Origin: Bos javanicus
Taxonomy: Eukaryota > Chordata > Mammalia > Artiodactyla > Bovidae
Reading direction: 5' to 3'
Length of the DNA stretch: 64,000 nt
Assembly: GCF_032452875.1 (NCBI RefSeq)
Contig: NC_083885.1
Coordinates: forward strand, 31,351,925-31,415,924
The notes beneath the pieces are model-generated. The model was not told the origin of the DNA, did not search any database, and saw only the letters and a list, made by a program, of their open reading frames with translations. A program made the position numbers and the translations under genes. Positions 1 through 12,697 of this stretch are shown one piece after another (within the stretch, counting starts at the first letter, position 1; each line of letters begins with the position of its first letter).

Positions 1-1250
1 ATATGAAGTTAATAGAGGAAAGGGAAGCAAATTCCAACTTTCTGTTGAAAGAAAAAAGAATATCAGGATCCTAGCCAGGTAGGCTGATTTCAGTTTCAGT
101 AATATCATCCGAACCATGATCACTATCATCACTAATTTGATGATAAAGAATACTATCTTTGAACTATATACATAACTATACATACCACAAACCCTTTAAT
201 ACCTCCAACCATCTACATGTTAACTTCTAATATCCTTCAACATTTTCCACAGCTTATGTTTTGTACTCCTATGTCATAGACTCAATGAGGTAGATAACTA
301 TGTGTTACATCATTAAGTTGCAGTTCAGATGACAGAAGTTAAGAATGGTTATGGAACATTTTCAAGTGTCTTCAGCTTCTAAGAGGTGAATCAGGACTCA
401 GAGCTCTGTTCTTACGTAATGCACAGGTGCCGCTTGACACAAGAACTAGAGACCTCAGCTATAAACAAGAGCAGCAGCACCGGAATCCTGTGGACGAGGT
501 GTCAACCAGTGAGTTATGTGATTAATTGTGTGGTGTTGGTGGCCTGTCTTAAATGAGGGTTCAAGATACTGTACCAAGACAACAATTTCAATTCCAGACA
601 CTTCACTCACTTCACCTGCCCCTACCATGCAGCAGTGTAAAAGGAATTAATAAACTGTCCCTTGAACTTGTCAGGATTTTCTTAGACTTGCACTTTGGCT
701 AAAGTTCTGGAGTAAGAAAATTAATATCTAAAGTCAAGTAAAGTTGCATGAGCCAATTACTGGTTTTCTAGATATGACATGCTTTCAAGTAGTAAAGTAC
801 AACAGCTCCTTGGGTCTTTATCCACAAAGCTTCTCAATCGAGTAGACGATGTGAGAAATTAAAGTCTGGGCTCTATCCTCTTTTATATAATATTCATTAA
901 GATTTTAAATGCCCATGATAGATTTCTTTGTTAGCATTTTTCATTACCCTTTCTTTACGGTCATTCTTCATTCAATTTTCAATCTATGCGACAGTCCTTG
1001 CAGCTAAGGTAATTTGAATTAAATTTTCAGCAAGATCTTTTTTGTATGTGTGTTTGTAAATTGCTATCAACTTGTTTTATTACAATCAAGATATTTTCCA
1101 TCCACTCTATTCCTCTATCCACTAATTTAGTGAGCTTATCAAAAAAGCAATCAAGTTTGTCTGGTATAACGTGTTCTTTATAAATTTAGCATGGCCCCAG
1201 AGAATGTAATCTGCTATTTATTAGCAAAGCAGGCACCAGAAGCATGAGGG
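1..1250. other. Single-copy AT-rich DNA, nothing recognised
   Basis: No interspersed repeat that I recognise, no long open frame and no convincing splice-bounded exon. The stretch ends at a 19-nt T run. Confidence 0.5.
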
Positions 1251-1269
1251 TTTTTTTTTTTTTTTTTTT
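1251..1269. repeat. Poly(T) run
   Basis: Nineteen uninterrupted T residues. It could be the reversed poly(A) tail of a minus-strand retroposon, but the following sequence matches no family I recognise. Confidence 0.7.
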
Positions 1270-2043
1270 AAGCCACACTCCTCCAGGGGACCACTGCACA
1301 GACTGATTCCTGGTTTGAAAGGGGAACCATAATCTGTTCTCTTTAAAGGCATGGGGCCCCTAAGGTAAGGGGTAAGTCTCTAGAAACTCACATAGAAATT
1401 TCAAGTTTTGAAACTGAATGGATTTACAAAGGACTGTATCCTAATGTTAAATCAAAGGCCTTGAAGTGTCATAACATGGCATCCGGAAATCTGCAGCTGG
1501 TCAGAGCTAAAGCTCACAGTCAGTCCTGTTAAAACCTGAGGGGGGCCTGAAAGGGCTTGCCATCTGCCATACATTTTAAGTATTAACCTTTTAATTGACT
1601 TCATCATACTTTTTTATTGGACCTATTTAGTTAATTTTTCTTGAAAAAATTAATTTTGTTAAATAAACTTTGATATCCTCCCTTTTCCCCTGTGTGTATT
1701 AGAATCAGGAAGGACATAAATAAGTACAAATAAATAAAGCATTTTAAAAACTCCTGGTAAATCAAGTCAGTTTACATGTAGATTAAGTAATACAGTTCTT
1801 CTGAAAGAGCCTGCAAAATTAAAGTACTCCTTCTCCAAATTTAGCAAGTAGGTGGATTGTTTAAATGCAGTTTGGAATTCCATTCACATAAAATTAGAAT
1901 TATAGATTCTGATCCACCAACTTCCGAAGTAGTCATCTTTCAAAATCATCTCTTAAGGTGAATTTAACAAAGATGTCCCTAAACCTACACTTTGAGGAAA
2001 CACACATGTTTTACAGTACTAATGAATTGAAAGAAATTATTAA
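1270..2043. other. Single-copy DNA, nothing recognised
   Basis: AT-rich sequence with no recognisable repeat, gene or regulatory structure. Confidence 0.45.
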
Positions 2044-2100
2044 TATGCATGCACACACATACATATATACACACACATATATTTATATATTCACATATCT
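2044..2100. repeat. Mixed CA/TA microsatellite
   Basis: Alternating runs of CA, TA and ATGC dinucleotides just 5' of a Bov-A2 SINE. Purine-pyrimidine alternation is almost complete. Confidence 0.75.
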
Positions 2101-2141
2101 TTTATTCTGCTGTAGTAATATAATTGTTACCATTTATAGAG

Positions 2142-2414
2142 GAGAAGGCAGTGGCACCCCACTCCAGTACTCTTGCCTGGAAAATCCCATGGGTGGAGGA
2201 GCCTAGTAGGCTGCAGTCCATGGGGTCGCTAAGAGTCAGACAGGACTGAGTGACTTTACTTTCACTTTTCACTTTCATGCATTGGAGAAAGAAATGGCAA
2301 CCCACTCTAGTGTTCTTGCCTGGAGAATCCCAGGGACAGGGGAGCCTGGTAGGCTGCCGTCTATGGGGTCGCACAGAGTTGGATACAACTGAAGTGACTT
2401 AGCAGCAGCAGCAG
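2142..2414 (+). mobile_element. Bov-A2 SINE with perfect target-site duplication
   Basis: Two Bov-A monomers in tandem joined by the CACTTTTCACTTTCATGC linker, followed by an AGC-triplet tail. The 11-nt direct repeat CATTTATAGAG at 2131-2141 and 2415-2425 is an exact TSD, so the dimer inserted as one unit. Non-coding. Short open frames across it are incidental. Confidence 0.95.
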
Positions 2415-2521
2415 CATTTATAGAGTACCAAAACACCCTATTAAAAATGTGACATGCATGGAAGTTATGCACACTCTTTCTACTGTTGTTTTCTTTGGCC
2501 AGAAACTATTTTCTGGCCAAA

Positions 2522-2602
2522 ATATATAACATATCTATATATATACATATATATATATCAATATTGATATATACATCAATATATATTATATATAAATATA
2601 TG
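2522..2602. repeat. AT-rich microsatellite with internal palindromes
   Basis: Imperfect (TA)n with CAATATTG and similar self-complementary cores. It could extrude as a hairpin. Confidence 0.7.
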
Positions 2603-2611
2603 GCTCCAAAC

Positions 2612-3195
2612 TATTTTCAGTGGACAATGGGATATATCACCTTCCTCTCAACCTGGGAAGAAGATTGGTGAGTAACCCTGCCCAGTGTCTACTGACATCC
2701 TGAAATAAACTAAATCTGTACATTCCTAAAAGCAAGACCTAACTCAGGCTCTGATATGAAGAAAAATACAGAAGAACTAGAGAAACATGAAATACTGTCC
2801 TTGCAAGACCCATTAGAAATAACTTAATTCATTGTCAGCATTTAATTATGAGAATATTTTTTTTTTCTATGTTCAGGAGTCCATGTGTGAAAAAATAATA
2901 TCACAGAGGTTTTTTTGTTTGTTTGTTTGTTTTAAGTAGGAAAAGATATCCAAGTCCTCAGACTACATATATGCATTCTTTCAAAAAAGGGCATAATTAT
3001 ATATCCATTCAAAGTAGACAACTTGAAAAAGTTAAATCTTGTTTCTAAGTCTGAAAGTACTTGGGAAATGTTTGAGAGCTCACGTTCCTACAGCAAAAAT
3101 AATTTGATTCCATAATCTCTGTGGTTCATTGAAATCTATAAAGGCATATTTATTTTCCAGTAAATGGACACTCATGAGAGAAAGCAATGGACCAT
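2612..3195. other. Non-coding DNA with a (TTTG)n patch
   Basis: Contains a short T/TTTG tract near 2910-2933 and no recognisable gene or repeat family. Confidence 0.4.
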
Positions 3196-3515
3196 TGTCT
3201 TAGTCAGTTTGGACTGCTATAACAAAGTACCAGTGACTTGGTAGTTTACAAACAATGGAATTTTATTTATCACAATTCTGGAGGCTAGAAATCGAAGATC
3301 AGTGTGCCGTCATAGTTGGAATTTGGTGACTGCCCTCTTACAGGCTGCGGACTGCTGATTTCTAGTTGTATTCTCACATGGTAGAAAAAAGAGGTTGAAA
3401 TCAAGCTTTCTTGAGACTCTTAAAAGGGCACTAACATCATTCATGAGGGCTCCACCCTCAAGACCTCATCTAATCCTAATCACCTCTCAAATGTCCCACC
3501 TCCAATTCCATAGCA
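3196..3515 (-). mobile_element. Ancient L1 3' end (L1M type)
   Basis: Reverse strand of the widespread old L1 3' UTR. Recognisable blocks in order are the GACTGCTATAACAAAGTACC start, ACAATTCTGGAGGCTAGAA, the AAAGGGCACTAA block, TCATGAGGGCTCCACCCTCA and a CCCACCTCCAATTCCAT end. It is diverged with many indels. A related copy lies at 8403-8727. The exact subfamily is not assigned. Confidence 0.6.
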
Positions 3516-3783
3516 GTGATGTATGTATAACTTTTGAGTTATAACTATAGGTAACATTGTATGCTTTAAAAAAAATAATGGATTTAAAGTTGCAGCACAA
3601 ACATGTAAAGAATCTCCCATTTTTACAGTAAGAAAAAGCTGGACAAACTGAAAAATCAACAACTTTTCTCAGACACATCAGAAACCTAAAGTTTCAGGGA
3701 AAATCATCTTCATGTAATCTGGAGAAACAGGCACCTCTACAGAGCCTTGCCTATCAGGTCAAAATTAATAGATTCACACACAG

Positions 3784-3852
3784 ACAGAGGAGCCTGGTAG
3801 GCTACAGTATATGGGACCACAAAGAGTTAGACACACTAGACAACAACAGAAA
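3784..3852 (+). mobile_element. Bov-A-type SINE, 3' fragment
   Basis: Only the last ~65 nt of a Bov-A monomer, from GAGGAGCCTGGTAGGCTACAG through a diverged GTTAGACACA end and an ACAACAACA tail. Confidence 0.75.
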
Positions 3853-3931
3853 GACATATAATTATTTTGATGAATTTCTGGGACTAAATGTGAGTCAAAG
3901 AGAGACTCCTGGAGACTTCAGTATTTAAAGG

Positions 3932-4422
3932 GTCTCTACACATTACTTTGCCAACAAAGGTCTGTCTAGTCAAGGTTATGGTTTTTCCAGTAGTCATGTA
4001 TGGATGTGAGAGTTGGACTGTAAAGAAAGCTGAGTGCAGAAGAATTGATGCTTTAGAACTGTGGTGTTGGAGAAGACTCTTGAAAGTCCTTTGGACTGCA
4101 AGGAGATCCAGCCAGTCAATCCTAAAGGAAATCAGTCCTGAATATTCATTGGAAGGATTGATGTTGAAGCTGAAACTCCAATACTTTGGCCACCTCATGC
4201 AAAAAGCTGACTCCTTTGAAAAGACCCTGATGCTGAGAAAGATTGAAGGCAGGAGGAGAAGGGGACAACAGAGGATGAGATGATTGGATGGTATCACCGA
4301 CTTAATGGGCATGAGTTTGAGTAGACTTCGGGAGTTGGTGATGGACAGGGAGGCTTGGTGTGCTGCAGTCCATGGGGTCACAAAGAGTTGGACATAACTG
4401 AGCGACTGAATTGAACTGACTC
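3932..4422 (+). mobile_element. BovB (RTE) LINE, 3' end
   Basis: 5'-truncated BovB starting in the ATTACTTTGCCAACAAAGGT block and ending in the family's GACTGAATTGAACTGACT tail. Positions 3948-4283 read as the C-terminal region of the BovB protein (SWTVKKAE, ELWCWRRLL, YFGHLM motifs) up to an in-frame stop before the normal terminus. Endonuclease and the reverse transcriptase catalytic core are absent, so it cannot mobilise itself. Confidence 0.93.
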
Positions 4423-5149
4423 TTTCCTAGGCTTTACTCCCAGGAATGTCATCAAATTCTCACCATGGAGATTCTAGCATAGTTCCCTCCTGGATCTAGC
4501 AAAGAAAGAATAAGAGTAATCACTGTGAAATATATTAAGTCTTCTCCTTGACAAAGGTCCACTCTTCCAAATACAGTCTTTTCCACAGCATTAGCCCTCC
4601 TGAGTGCAGAAAATTCTTCCTATCCTGGTCACACCTTCCAGTCTTCCTGTCTTACCCAAGAGAGAAAACGCACACACAGAACTGCAGTGAGGGTTTCAAG
4701 GCGGCAGACTTGGAATATAGTAGCAGAGGAACAGAGTAGAGGATGGGGGTAAAAAAAAAAGGCCATATTTCTCAGGAAACACTTGTGAAAATCACAGCCC
4801 CAAAACACAGGTGGTCTAAAATACTGAAAATCATAAGGTTGTAGAATGCTCTCATTCTTCCCCCATGACACCACCACACCAATGGGGTTCCAAAGTGATA
4901 AGTGTGGTTTACAGATGAAACAGCTGCAGGCCACAGACTATCACTAAGAAGGAGTACTTAGGGAATTCCAAAGACAAAGGAGGAGACTCCCCACCCCCTG
5001 CCAAAAAACAAAGTAAGCAAATAAGCAACAAGATTAATAGCAGAAACTACAGGAATCTAAAGGCTCCAGCACCTAAAACTGCACCAAACAATTGAACATG
5101 TACAGTGCATGGCTTGCTGAGTGGCAGGAATAAAAACAACACAAATATC
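4423..5149 (+). other. Probable decayed 5' part of an ancient L1, otherwise unassigned
   Basis: A-rich on the plus strand and directly upstream of a recognisable ancient L1 ORF2 in the same orientation, so it may be the old element's 5' region. No reading frame survives and I cannot prove the assignment. Confidence 0.3.
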
Positions 5150-7165
5150 AGTGTATGAAGAGACAAAGCAATTATCAGAACTGTACTCAGATACAGTTTC
5201 AGAAACTGTATTTCACAAGGGGCAGGAGGGAAGAATAGGAGATGCTCTGTTACAAGGATCCTCTACTAAATGTGAGGCAGTAGAGTAATATTTAAAGGTA
5301 CAAAATATGTTCAAAGATTTGATAAAACTCTCTTTGTAAGCTATCAGCAGTTCCTTAAAAAGTAGATAAATAAAACAAGTAGAGTTAATACAGCAAACAT
5401 AAGTTAAAATGGAAGCATATAGAATGCTCAATTAAAAGAGAGAAAGCAGAAAAAAAAAAGGGGGAAAATAAACTCATGGACACATTTAGAAAGAAACAAG
5501 AACATAGATATCAACATAACTATATCAACAATGACTTTAATCACAAATAGTCCTAAAAACACAAATTAAAGGACAGATTGTCCTATTGGATTACAAAAAT
5601 GAGAACAAAAATAAAATCCAAGTAAAAATCCACTTAATGTAAATATTCAGATAAGATAAAGGCATGTGGAGAAAGACATATCAGGTGTGCCTGAATCAAA
5701 AGATAATTAGAGTAGCTATACTTAGGTCAGAAAAAAAAAATGAACAAAGAAGATTATTAAACACAAAAAGAAGCATTGCCATGACAATAAAGAGGTCAGT
5801 TTTCTAAGAAGACATAATGAGTCCACGTGTATATGCACCCAACAACAGAGTGTCAAAATACATAAAGCAAAAATGAGTAGAATTTAAAAGAGAAATAGAA
5901 AAATTCACTATAATAGTTGGAGAATTAACAGCTGTCTGTCAATAATTTATAGATAAATCAGACAGAAAATCTGTAAGAATGTAGAAACCTGAACAGCACT
6001 GTCAATCAAATTTATCTAGTTAATGTTTAGAGAATATTCCATCCAATAACAGCAAAATACACATTCTTCTCAATATTACATGGATCAATCACCAAGATAA
6101 AAGCTGCATTCTATGCCATAAAACAACCTGTACAAGTTCAAGATAATAGAAGTCAAACAACGTATGTTCAAAGATCACAATGAAATTAAACAAAAAACAA
6201 AATCTATAAAGAAAGGTAGCTAGATATTCCTCAAATATCTGGAGATTTAACACTCTTTTAAATAACTCTTAGGCCAAAGAAAAATTCTCAAGAGAAATTA
6301 AAAGTTATTCTAAATTTAATAAAAAAGGAAAACACACCTTTTCAAATGTAAGATGCAGTGAAAGTGGTGTTGAGAGGGAAATTTAGAGCACTGAATTATT
6401 ATATTAGAAGAAAATAAATATCTCAAATGAATAAGCAACAAACCTTATGAATCTAAAGAAAGAGCTAATAAAGCTTAAATCAAGCTGAAGACAGATTGAA
6501 ATTAGAGCAGAAATCAATGAAATTGAAAATAAGAAAATTGTAGAGAAAAATAAGTCAGTGAAACCAAGGCCTGATTAATCTTTGAAAAACTCAGTAAAAT
6601 TGGCTAATCGTCACCCAAGCTAACAACAACAAAAAATACAGAAGACACAATTTACTAATGTTAGAAATGAACAAGGAGGTCATCACTACTTATGCTTTAG
6701 ATGTTAAAAGAATGAAAATTCTATGAACTGTATTTAAAAATTTTATAGTTTAGATGAAGCTGGTCAATTTATCAACAGAGTCTACCAAAATTCACACAAT
6801 GGAAATATAAAAAATGGAGAGATATTCTATGTTCATGCAATGGAAGAGTCCATACTCTTAAAATGCCAGTTATTCACAAGTTCATATACAGATTTAATGA
6901 AATCCCAATTAAAATGCCAGCAAGCTGTTTTGTATGCATTGACTAAATGATTCTAAAATGTGTATGAAAGGGCAAAAATCTACTATTACTCAACAAAATA
7001 CTGAACTAGAAAACCCAAGTTGGAGGACTCATATTCCACAACTGTGAGACTTATTTTAGACTCGGTAATCAAGAGAGTGTGGTATTAGTGAAGACACTAA
7101 CATAGATTAACAGAACAGAATATGAAGTCCCATAAATATAATCAACCTATTTTTGATAAAGACAC
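5150..7165 (+). mobile_element. Ancient L1 ORF2 region (L1M type), heavily decayed
   Basis: Blocks typical of old L1 ORF2 follow in the correct order. The endonuclease region has GTATATGCACCCAACAACAG near 5831 and a GTTGGAGAATT block near 5918. Then come ATTCCATCCAATAACAGC near 6037, GAGGGAAATTTAGAGCA near 6374, ATTAGAGCAGAAATCAATGA near 6500 and AATCCCAATTAAAATGCCAGC near 6902. Stops and indels occur throughout and no domain can be translated. Part of the reverse transcriptase section appears deleted between about 6700 and 6750. Inferred to predate the ruminant-specific elements. Confidence 0.75.
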
Positions 7166-7167
7166 AC

Positions 7168-7226
7168 TCCCTCCCTCTGACCCTCCCTTCCCTCCTTTCC
7201 TTCCTTCCTCCTTTTTTAAAAAAATC
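7168..7226. repeat. Pyrimidine-rich (CCCT/CCTT)n low-complexity tract
   Basis: Almost pure C/T strand followed by an A run, at the end of the ancient L1. Confidence 0.75.
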
Positions 7227-7402
7227 TCCATTCCATATAGAAGTATTTCCAAAATTATCCCTACTATTCTATGTCAACTACTAGTAACATAATTACTACT
7301 AGTACTTTTAAATAATTTAGATGTGAGGAAATCTACCTTGGATATAAGCATGATTTTTAAAATATTTCAACATAGGAAATGTTAAAAATGCTGACAAATG
7401 TT

Positions 7403-7832
7403 CATATAGTCAAAGCTATGGTTTTCCAGTAGTCATGTATGAATGTGAAAGTTGAATCATAAAGTCTAAGTGACAAAGAATTGATGTTTTAAAACTGTGA
7501 TGTTGGAGAAACTCTTGGAGAGTCTTTTGAACTGCAAGGAGATCAAACTAGTCAATCCTAAAGGAAATCAGGGCTGAATATTCACTAGAAGGACTGATGC
7601 CAATGCTGAAAGTCCAATACTTTGGCTACCTGATGCTAAGAGCTGACTCATTGGAAAAGACCCTGAAGCTGGGAAAGATTGAAGGCAAAAGGAGAAGTGG
7701 GCAGCAGAGGATGAGATGGTTAGATAGCATCACTAGCTCAATAAACATGGATTTGAGCAACTCTGAGAGATAGTTTGCTCAACTATCGCTACAACTTAGT
7801 AGTGATAACAATAACTGAACAACAACAAAACA
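7403..7832 (+). mobile_element. BovB LINE, 3' end, diverged
   Basis: 5'-truncated at the TAGTCAAAGCTATGGTTTTCC block. It ends with an ACTGAACAACAACAAAAC tail, a terminus also seen at 36125-36150 and 61870-61885. Carries more substitutions than other copies here and no useful frame. Confidence 0.9.
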
Positions 7833-8402
7833 CAGGAAATGCATATTTTGTAAATTAAACAACTGTTAAATATCTATAAATTTTCATCAAGGAGAGGTCA
7901 TGGAAAATTGTAGAAGTATTATTTTGCATATGTGGATTCAAAATAATGTTACGGATAAAAGAAAACTGTTTATAATTCTCAACCTACTAAATCATTGTTT
8001 TTGAAAGACAGAGGATTATTGTATTTATTTTGAAATACTGAGATTATCATAATAATGCTTGTCAAGTAAAAAAGTGAAAGCAATTAAAGTATTAAAGATT
8101 TGTAGAATTAATTTAGCTTGTTGGTTATGAGTAGTTATTTACATTGTTATTCTATTTTGGGAGTTTATAGTATTCAGCACTAAGTTAGATTTGTATTCTT
8201 TTGTAAGGTATAGTTTAGACTAAGATAGCATCCCTTTATCCTTTATTATGAAGGAATGGTTTGCATTTTATGGTGTGCTTTTTCATCATACATTTTTTCT
8301 AATTATTACTTTAATATATTGTGACATTTTTGTTTCCCTCTCCATTTTACCAAAGGGGAATCATAACCTCAGAGAAGTTCTCTAGTCCAAATAGCTACTG
8401 CC
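7833..8402. other. Non-coding AT-rich DNA, nothing recognised
   Basis: No repeat family, gene or structure that I can support. Confidence 0.45.
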
Positions 8403-8727
8403 TTTGTTTGGTTGGGCTGCCGTAACAGAATACTATAGATTAGGGTGGCTTAAACAACTGAAATGTATTTCTCACAGTACTGGAGGCTGCGAAGTCCAAA
8501 CCCAGGTGCTGATAGATTCACTATCTGGTGAGGGCCCACTTGCTGTGTCTTCACACTGAAGAAAAGACGAGTGAACTCTTTTATCAAGGCACTGATTCTT
8601 TCATGAGGGTTTCGTTCTCATGAACAAATTACCTCCCCAATTCTCCACCTCCAAATATCATCTCACTGGGGATTAGGTTTCAACATATGAATTCTGAGGG
8701 GATGGAAACATTCAGGCAATAGCAAGT
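8403..8727 (-). mobile_element. Ancient L1 3' end (L1M type)
   Basis: Same family as 3196-3515, in the same reversed orientation. It runs from GGGCTGCCGTAACAGAATAC through CTCACAGTACTGGAGGCTGC and GTGAGGGCCCACTTGCTG to TTCAACATATGAATTCTGAG and a final ATTCAGGCAATAGCA. This copy is more complete at the 3' side. Confidence 0.65.
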
Positions 8728-8854
8728 TTATGGCATTAGAATTAGATTTATATTTTAGCTCTTTGGGCTAAGCCATGATATATTCCAACTGGGCTTGAAG
8801 ATATTTGGTTAGAATGGTAAACGATTATAGAAGGAAAAGCAAACAAACCATCAA

Positions 8855-10613
8855 CTTTTTTTTTTAATGTATTTATTTTAATTGGAGGCTAATCACTTTA
8901 CAATTTTGTAGTGGTTTTTGCCATACATTGAAATGAATCAGCCATGGGTGTACATGTGTCCCCCATCCTGAATCTCCCTCCCACCTCCCTCCTCATCCCA
9001 TCCTTCAGGGTTGTCCCAGTGCCCGGGCTTTGAGTGCCCTGTTTCATGCATCGAACTTGAACTAGTGATCTATTTCATATATGGTAATATACATGTTTCA
9101 ATGCTATTCTCTCAAATCATCCCTCCCTCACGTTCTTCCACAGAGTCCAAAAGTCTGTCCTTTATATTTGTCTCTCTTTTGCTGTCTCACATATAGGGTC
9201 ATTATTATCATCTTTCTGAATTTCATATATATGCATTAATATACTGTATTGGTGTTTTTCTTTCTGACTTACTTCACTCTGTATATTAAGCTCAGGTTTC
9301 ATCCACCTCATTAGAATGGATTCAAATGTATTCTTTTTAATAGCTGAGTAATAGTCCATTGTGTGTATGTACCACAGCTTTATTATCCATTCGTCTGCCA
9401 ATGGACATCTAGGTTGCTTCCGTGTCCTAGCTATTGTAAACAGTGCTGCGATGAACATTAGGGTACACGTGTCTCTTTCAATTCTGGTTTCCTTGTTGTG
9501 TATGCCCAGTAGTGGGATTGCTGGGTCGTATGGCAGTTCTATTTCCAGGTTTTTAAGGAATCTCCACACTGTTCTCCACAGTGGCTGTACTAGTTTGCAT
9601 TCCCACCAATAGTGTAATGGGGTTCCCTTTTCTCCGCATCCTCTCTAGCATTTATTGTTTGTAGACTTTTTGATAGCAGCCATTGGGACCAACATGTGAT
9701 CGTACCTCGTTGTGGTTTTGATTTAAATTTCTCTGATAATGAGTGATGTTGGTCATCTTTTCATGTGTCTGTTATCCATCTGCATGTCTTCTTTTTTTGT
9801 TGTTTTTTTGTATTTCCATACAAATTATGAAATTATTTGTTCTAGTTCTGTGAATAATACCATTGGTAGTTTGATAGGGATTGCTTTGAATCTATAGATT
9901 GCTTTGTGTATTATACTCATTTTCACTATATTGATTTTTCTGATCCATGAACATGGTATATTTCTCCATCTATTTATGTCTTCTTTGATTTCTTTCATCA
10001 GTGTTTTATAGTTTTCTATATATAGGTCTTTTGTTTCTTTAGGTAGATTTATTCCTATTTTATTCTTTTTGTTGCAATGGTGAATGGAATTGTTTCCTTA
10101 ATTTCTCCTTCTGTTTTCTCATTGTTAGTGTATAAGAATGCAAAGGATTTCTGTGTGCTAATTTTACATCCTGCAACTTTACTATATTTATTGATTAGCT
10201 CTAGTAATTTTCTGGTAGTGTCTTTAGGGTTTTCTGTCTAGAGGATCATGTCATCTACAAACAGTGAGAGTTTTACTTCTTCTTTTCCAATCTTGATTCC
10301 TTTTATTTCATTTTCTTCTCTGATTGTTGTGGCTAAAACTTCCAAAACTATGTTGAATAGTAGTGGTGAGAGTGGGCACCCTTGTCTTGTTCCTGACTTT
10401 AGGGGAAATGCTTTCAATTTTTCACCATTGAGGATGATGTTTGCTGTGTGTTTATCGTATATGGCTTTTATTTTGTTGAGGTATGTTCCTTCTATGCCTG
10501 CTTTCTGGAGAGTTTTTATCATAAATGGATGTTGAATTTTGTCAAAGGCTTTCTCTGCATCTATTGAGATAATCATATTGTTTTATCTTTCAATTTATTA
10601 ATGTGGTATACAT
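8855..10613 (-). mobile_element. Ruminant L1, 5'-truncated, internal deletion, TSD-bounded
   Basis: Reversed ruminant L1: poly(T), the AATTGGAGGCTAATCACTTTA 3' end, then ORF2 sequence on the minus strand. Direct repeats CAAACCATCAA (8844-8854) and CAAATCATCAA (10614-10624) differ at one base and mark the TSD. Minus-strand 9162-9569 encodes the ORF2 C-terminal region (motifs such as ELPYDPAIPLLGI). Minus-strand 10238-10576 encodes reverse transcriptase sequence with SIDAEKAFDKIQH, RQGCPLSPLLFNI and a VDD in place of the usual ADD box. Compared with the second L1 in this window, about 0.7 kb is missing at ~9785-9815. Not functional. Confidence 0.95.
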
Positions 10614-10624
10614 CAAATCATCAA

Positions 10625-12040
10625 ATTTTAAACTTTGGTATACACAAGCTGGTATACACCTGATTTCTGGTTTATATTCAAATTCTTCATGGAAAGGCAG
10701 TTTATCCTCTAATTTGAATTCTGAAAGTTTTTCTGCCACCTGCTATTTTGCATGGATGAATTATTTCCAAATAACACAATGTATCTGTCACACACACCAC
10801 TTTTTACAGGTTGCCTGAGGTACTCAGTACTCTAATGACTTTAGACCAACTAAAGTATAGATATAATAACATTAGAAATGGATGGTTTCATATATGATCT
10901 TTTGATTAAATAAGAATATTATATTATCATGCTTTCTTAAATGAAAAGTCCACTTATTTTTTTTTGAAAGAAATCGCACCCAAATACTCCTTCCCTTTTG
11001 TTATTTCCAATGAACTCTCTTAATTATGTTACATGAATGATTTAAAACCAGTAATTTTATGCTAGCCCAATTATTAAATTTAGATGGGCATCATTTAACA
11101 CTGTAATGTATTTTGTGAGTTTTGGTAGAAAAGAACAGTATAAACACTAACTAATATATATTTTTATGTAATGTTTTTCAGCATCTTCAAATGCTGTATT
11201 CTCAAAAGTATATTTTTAAATACAATATAAAATTTCAGTATCCTTCATGGAATTACAGGCACTATAGTGCCTGACACAGATTATTTGGTACATTTCAAAT
11301 CAACCTGCAGATATAGTTAGAGAAAACATTGGGGAAATAAAAATCACACAGTTACTGGTTTTTAATAGTTCTCCCTCTTTCCAGAACTTAGTTCCTAGAG
11401 AACACACATACACACACACAAATGCATGCTTTTTTTCTTTACTCAAGAAAGCTATCCCCAATAGCTTTCTGAGAGGTATCGTGGTGTCTATTATCTTGTT
11501 GAATTTAAGTGCTACCAATAAAATCATCTCTACCTACAGCACAATAAGAAAGGAAGAAAGAAAGAACGAAAAAAAAGAAAAAAGCACACTCTCCCAAAGG
11601 TAAGCTTAGTGTCAAATGTCTTTGGAATATCTTTTGTATTAGAGCAACAACTATCCTCTGTATCTGTTTAAAGTCCTAGTCACTCAATGACTGTATGGAG
11701 AAATTTTACATATCACAACTCAGATGTAAAAAAAATCAAAGGATATTTGTTCTCATCTTGTTGTATAGCTCCCAATCTATTTTCTGTATGAGATGACAGG
11801 AAAAGTACAGAGAAATTTAAAATTATAGGATATTAAGAATTTTGTTATTTTGATTTTTTTTTATTCCCTCTCAATCATTGATTTAATCACTTAGCTATTA
11901 TTTACATCACTACTGATTTATAGGTAATTATTTATTCTCTGTTCTTAATTCAGTACCATAGATTTTTATTGTATTTCTCTGTTTTACCCCCTAGATCTGC
12001 TTACTGGGGACTCTTTCAGGTTAGCTCCTGTATCTTACTA
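10625..12040. other. Non-coding AT-rich DNA
   Basis: No recognisable gene or repeat family. Contains a short ACACACAC tract near 11405-11420 and a purine-only GAAAGAAAGAAC tract at 11546-11583. An open frame at 11300-11527 (minus) has no protein-like composition. Confidence 0.45.
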
Positions 12041-12697
12041 ACATCAGTTCAGTCACTCAGTCATGTCTGACTCTGCAACCCCATGGACTTCAGCACACCA
12101 GGCTTCCCTGTCCATCACCAACTCCCAGAACATCCTACTTAAACTCATGTCCATCAAGTCAGTGATGCCATCCAACCATCTCATCCTCTGTTGTCCACTT
12201 CTCCTCTCACCTTCAATCTTTCTGGGAAAGCATCAGGGTCTTTTCAAATAAGTTGGTTCTTCACATCAGGTGGCCAGAATACTGGAGTTTCAGCTTCAGC
12301 ATCAATCCTTTCAATGAATATTCAGGACTGATTTCCTTTAGGATTGACTGGCTGGATCACCTTGCTGTCCAAGGGACTCTCAAAAGTCTTCACCAACACC
12401 ACAGTTCAAAAGCATCAGTTCTTTGGTGCTCAGCTTTCTTTATAGTCCAACTCTCCCATCCACGCATGACTACTGGAAAAACCATAGCTTTGACTAGACA
12501 GATCTTTGTTGGTAAATTAATGTCTCTGCTTTTTAATATGCTGTCTAGTTTGGTCATAACTTTTCTTCCAAGGAGTAAGCGTCTTTTAATTTCATGGTTT
12601 CAGTCACCATCTGCAGTGATTTTGGAGTGCCCCAAAATAAAGTGTCTCACTGTTTCCATTGTTTCCCCATCTATTTGCCATGAAGTAATGGGACCAG
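12041..12697 (-). mobile_element. BovB LINE, 3' portion of a split copy
   Basis: Reverse-oriented BovB beginning with the reversed tail CAGTTCAGTCACTCAGTCATG. It continues from 12968 to 13506 after an inserted SINE. The last 11 nt, AATGGGACCAG, form the left TSD of that SINE. This is the only BovB in the window on the minus strand. Confidence 0.93.

Noticed and set aside
1251..1269. Poly(T) as the end of a processed pseudogene
   Set aside because: The sequence on either side shows no coding similarity and no TSD.
9361..9612. 83-codon plus-strand frame
   Set aside because: Antisense reading of the ruminant L1 ORF2 C-terminus.
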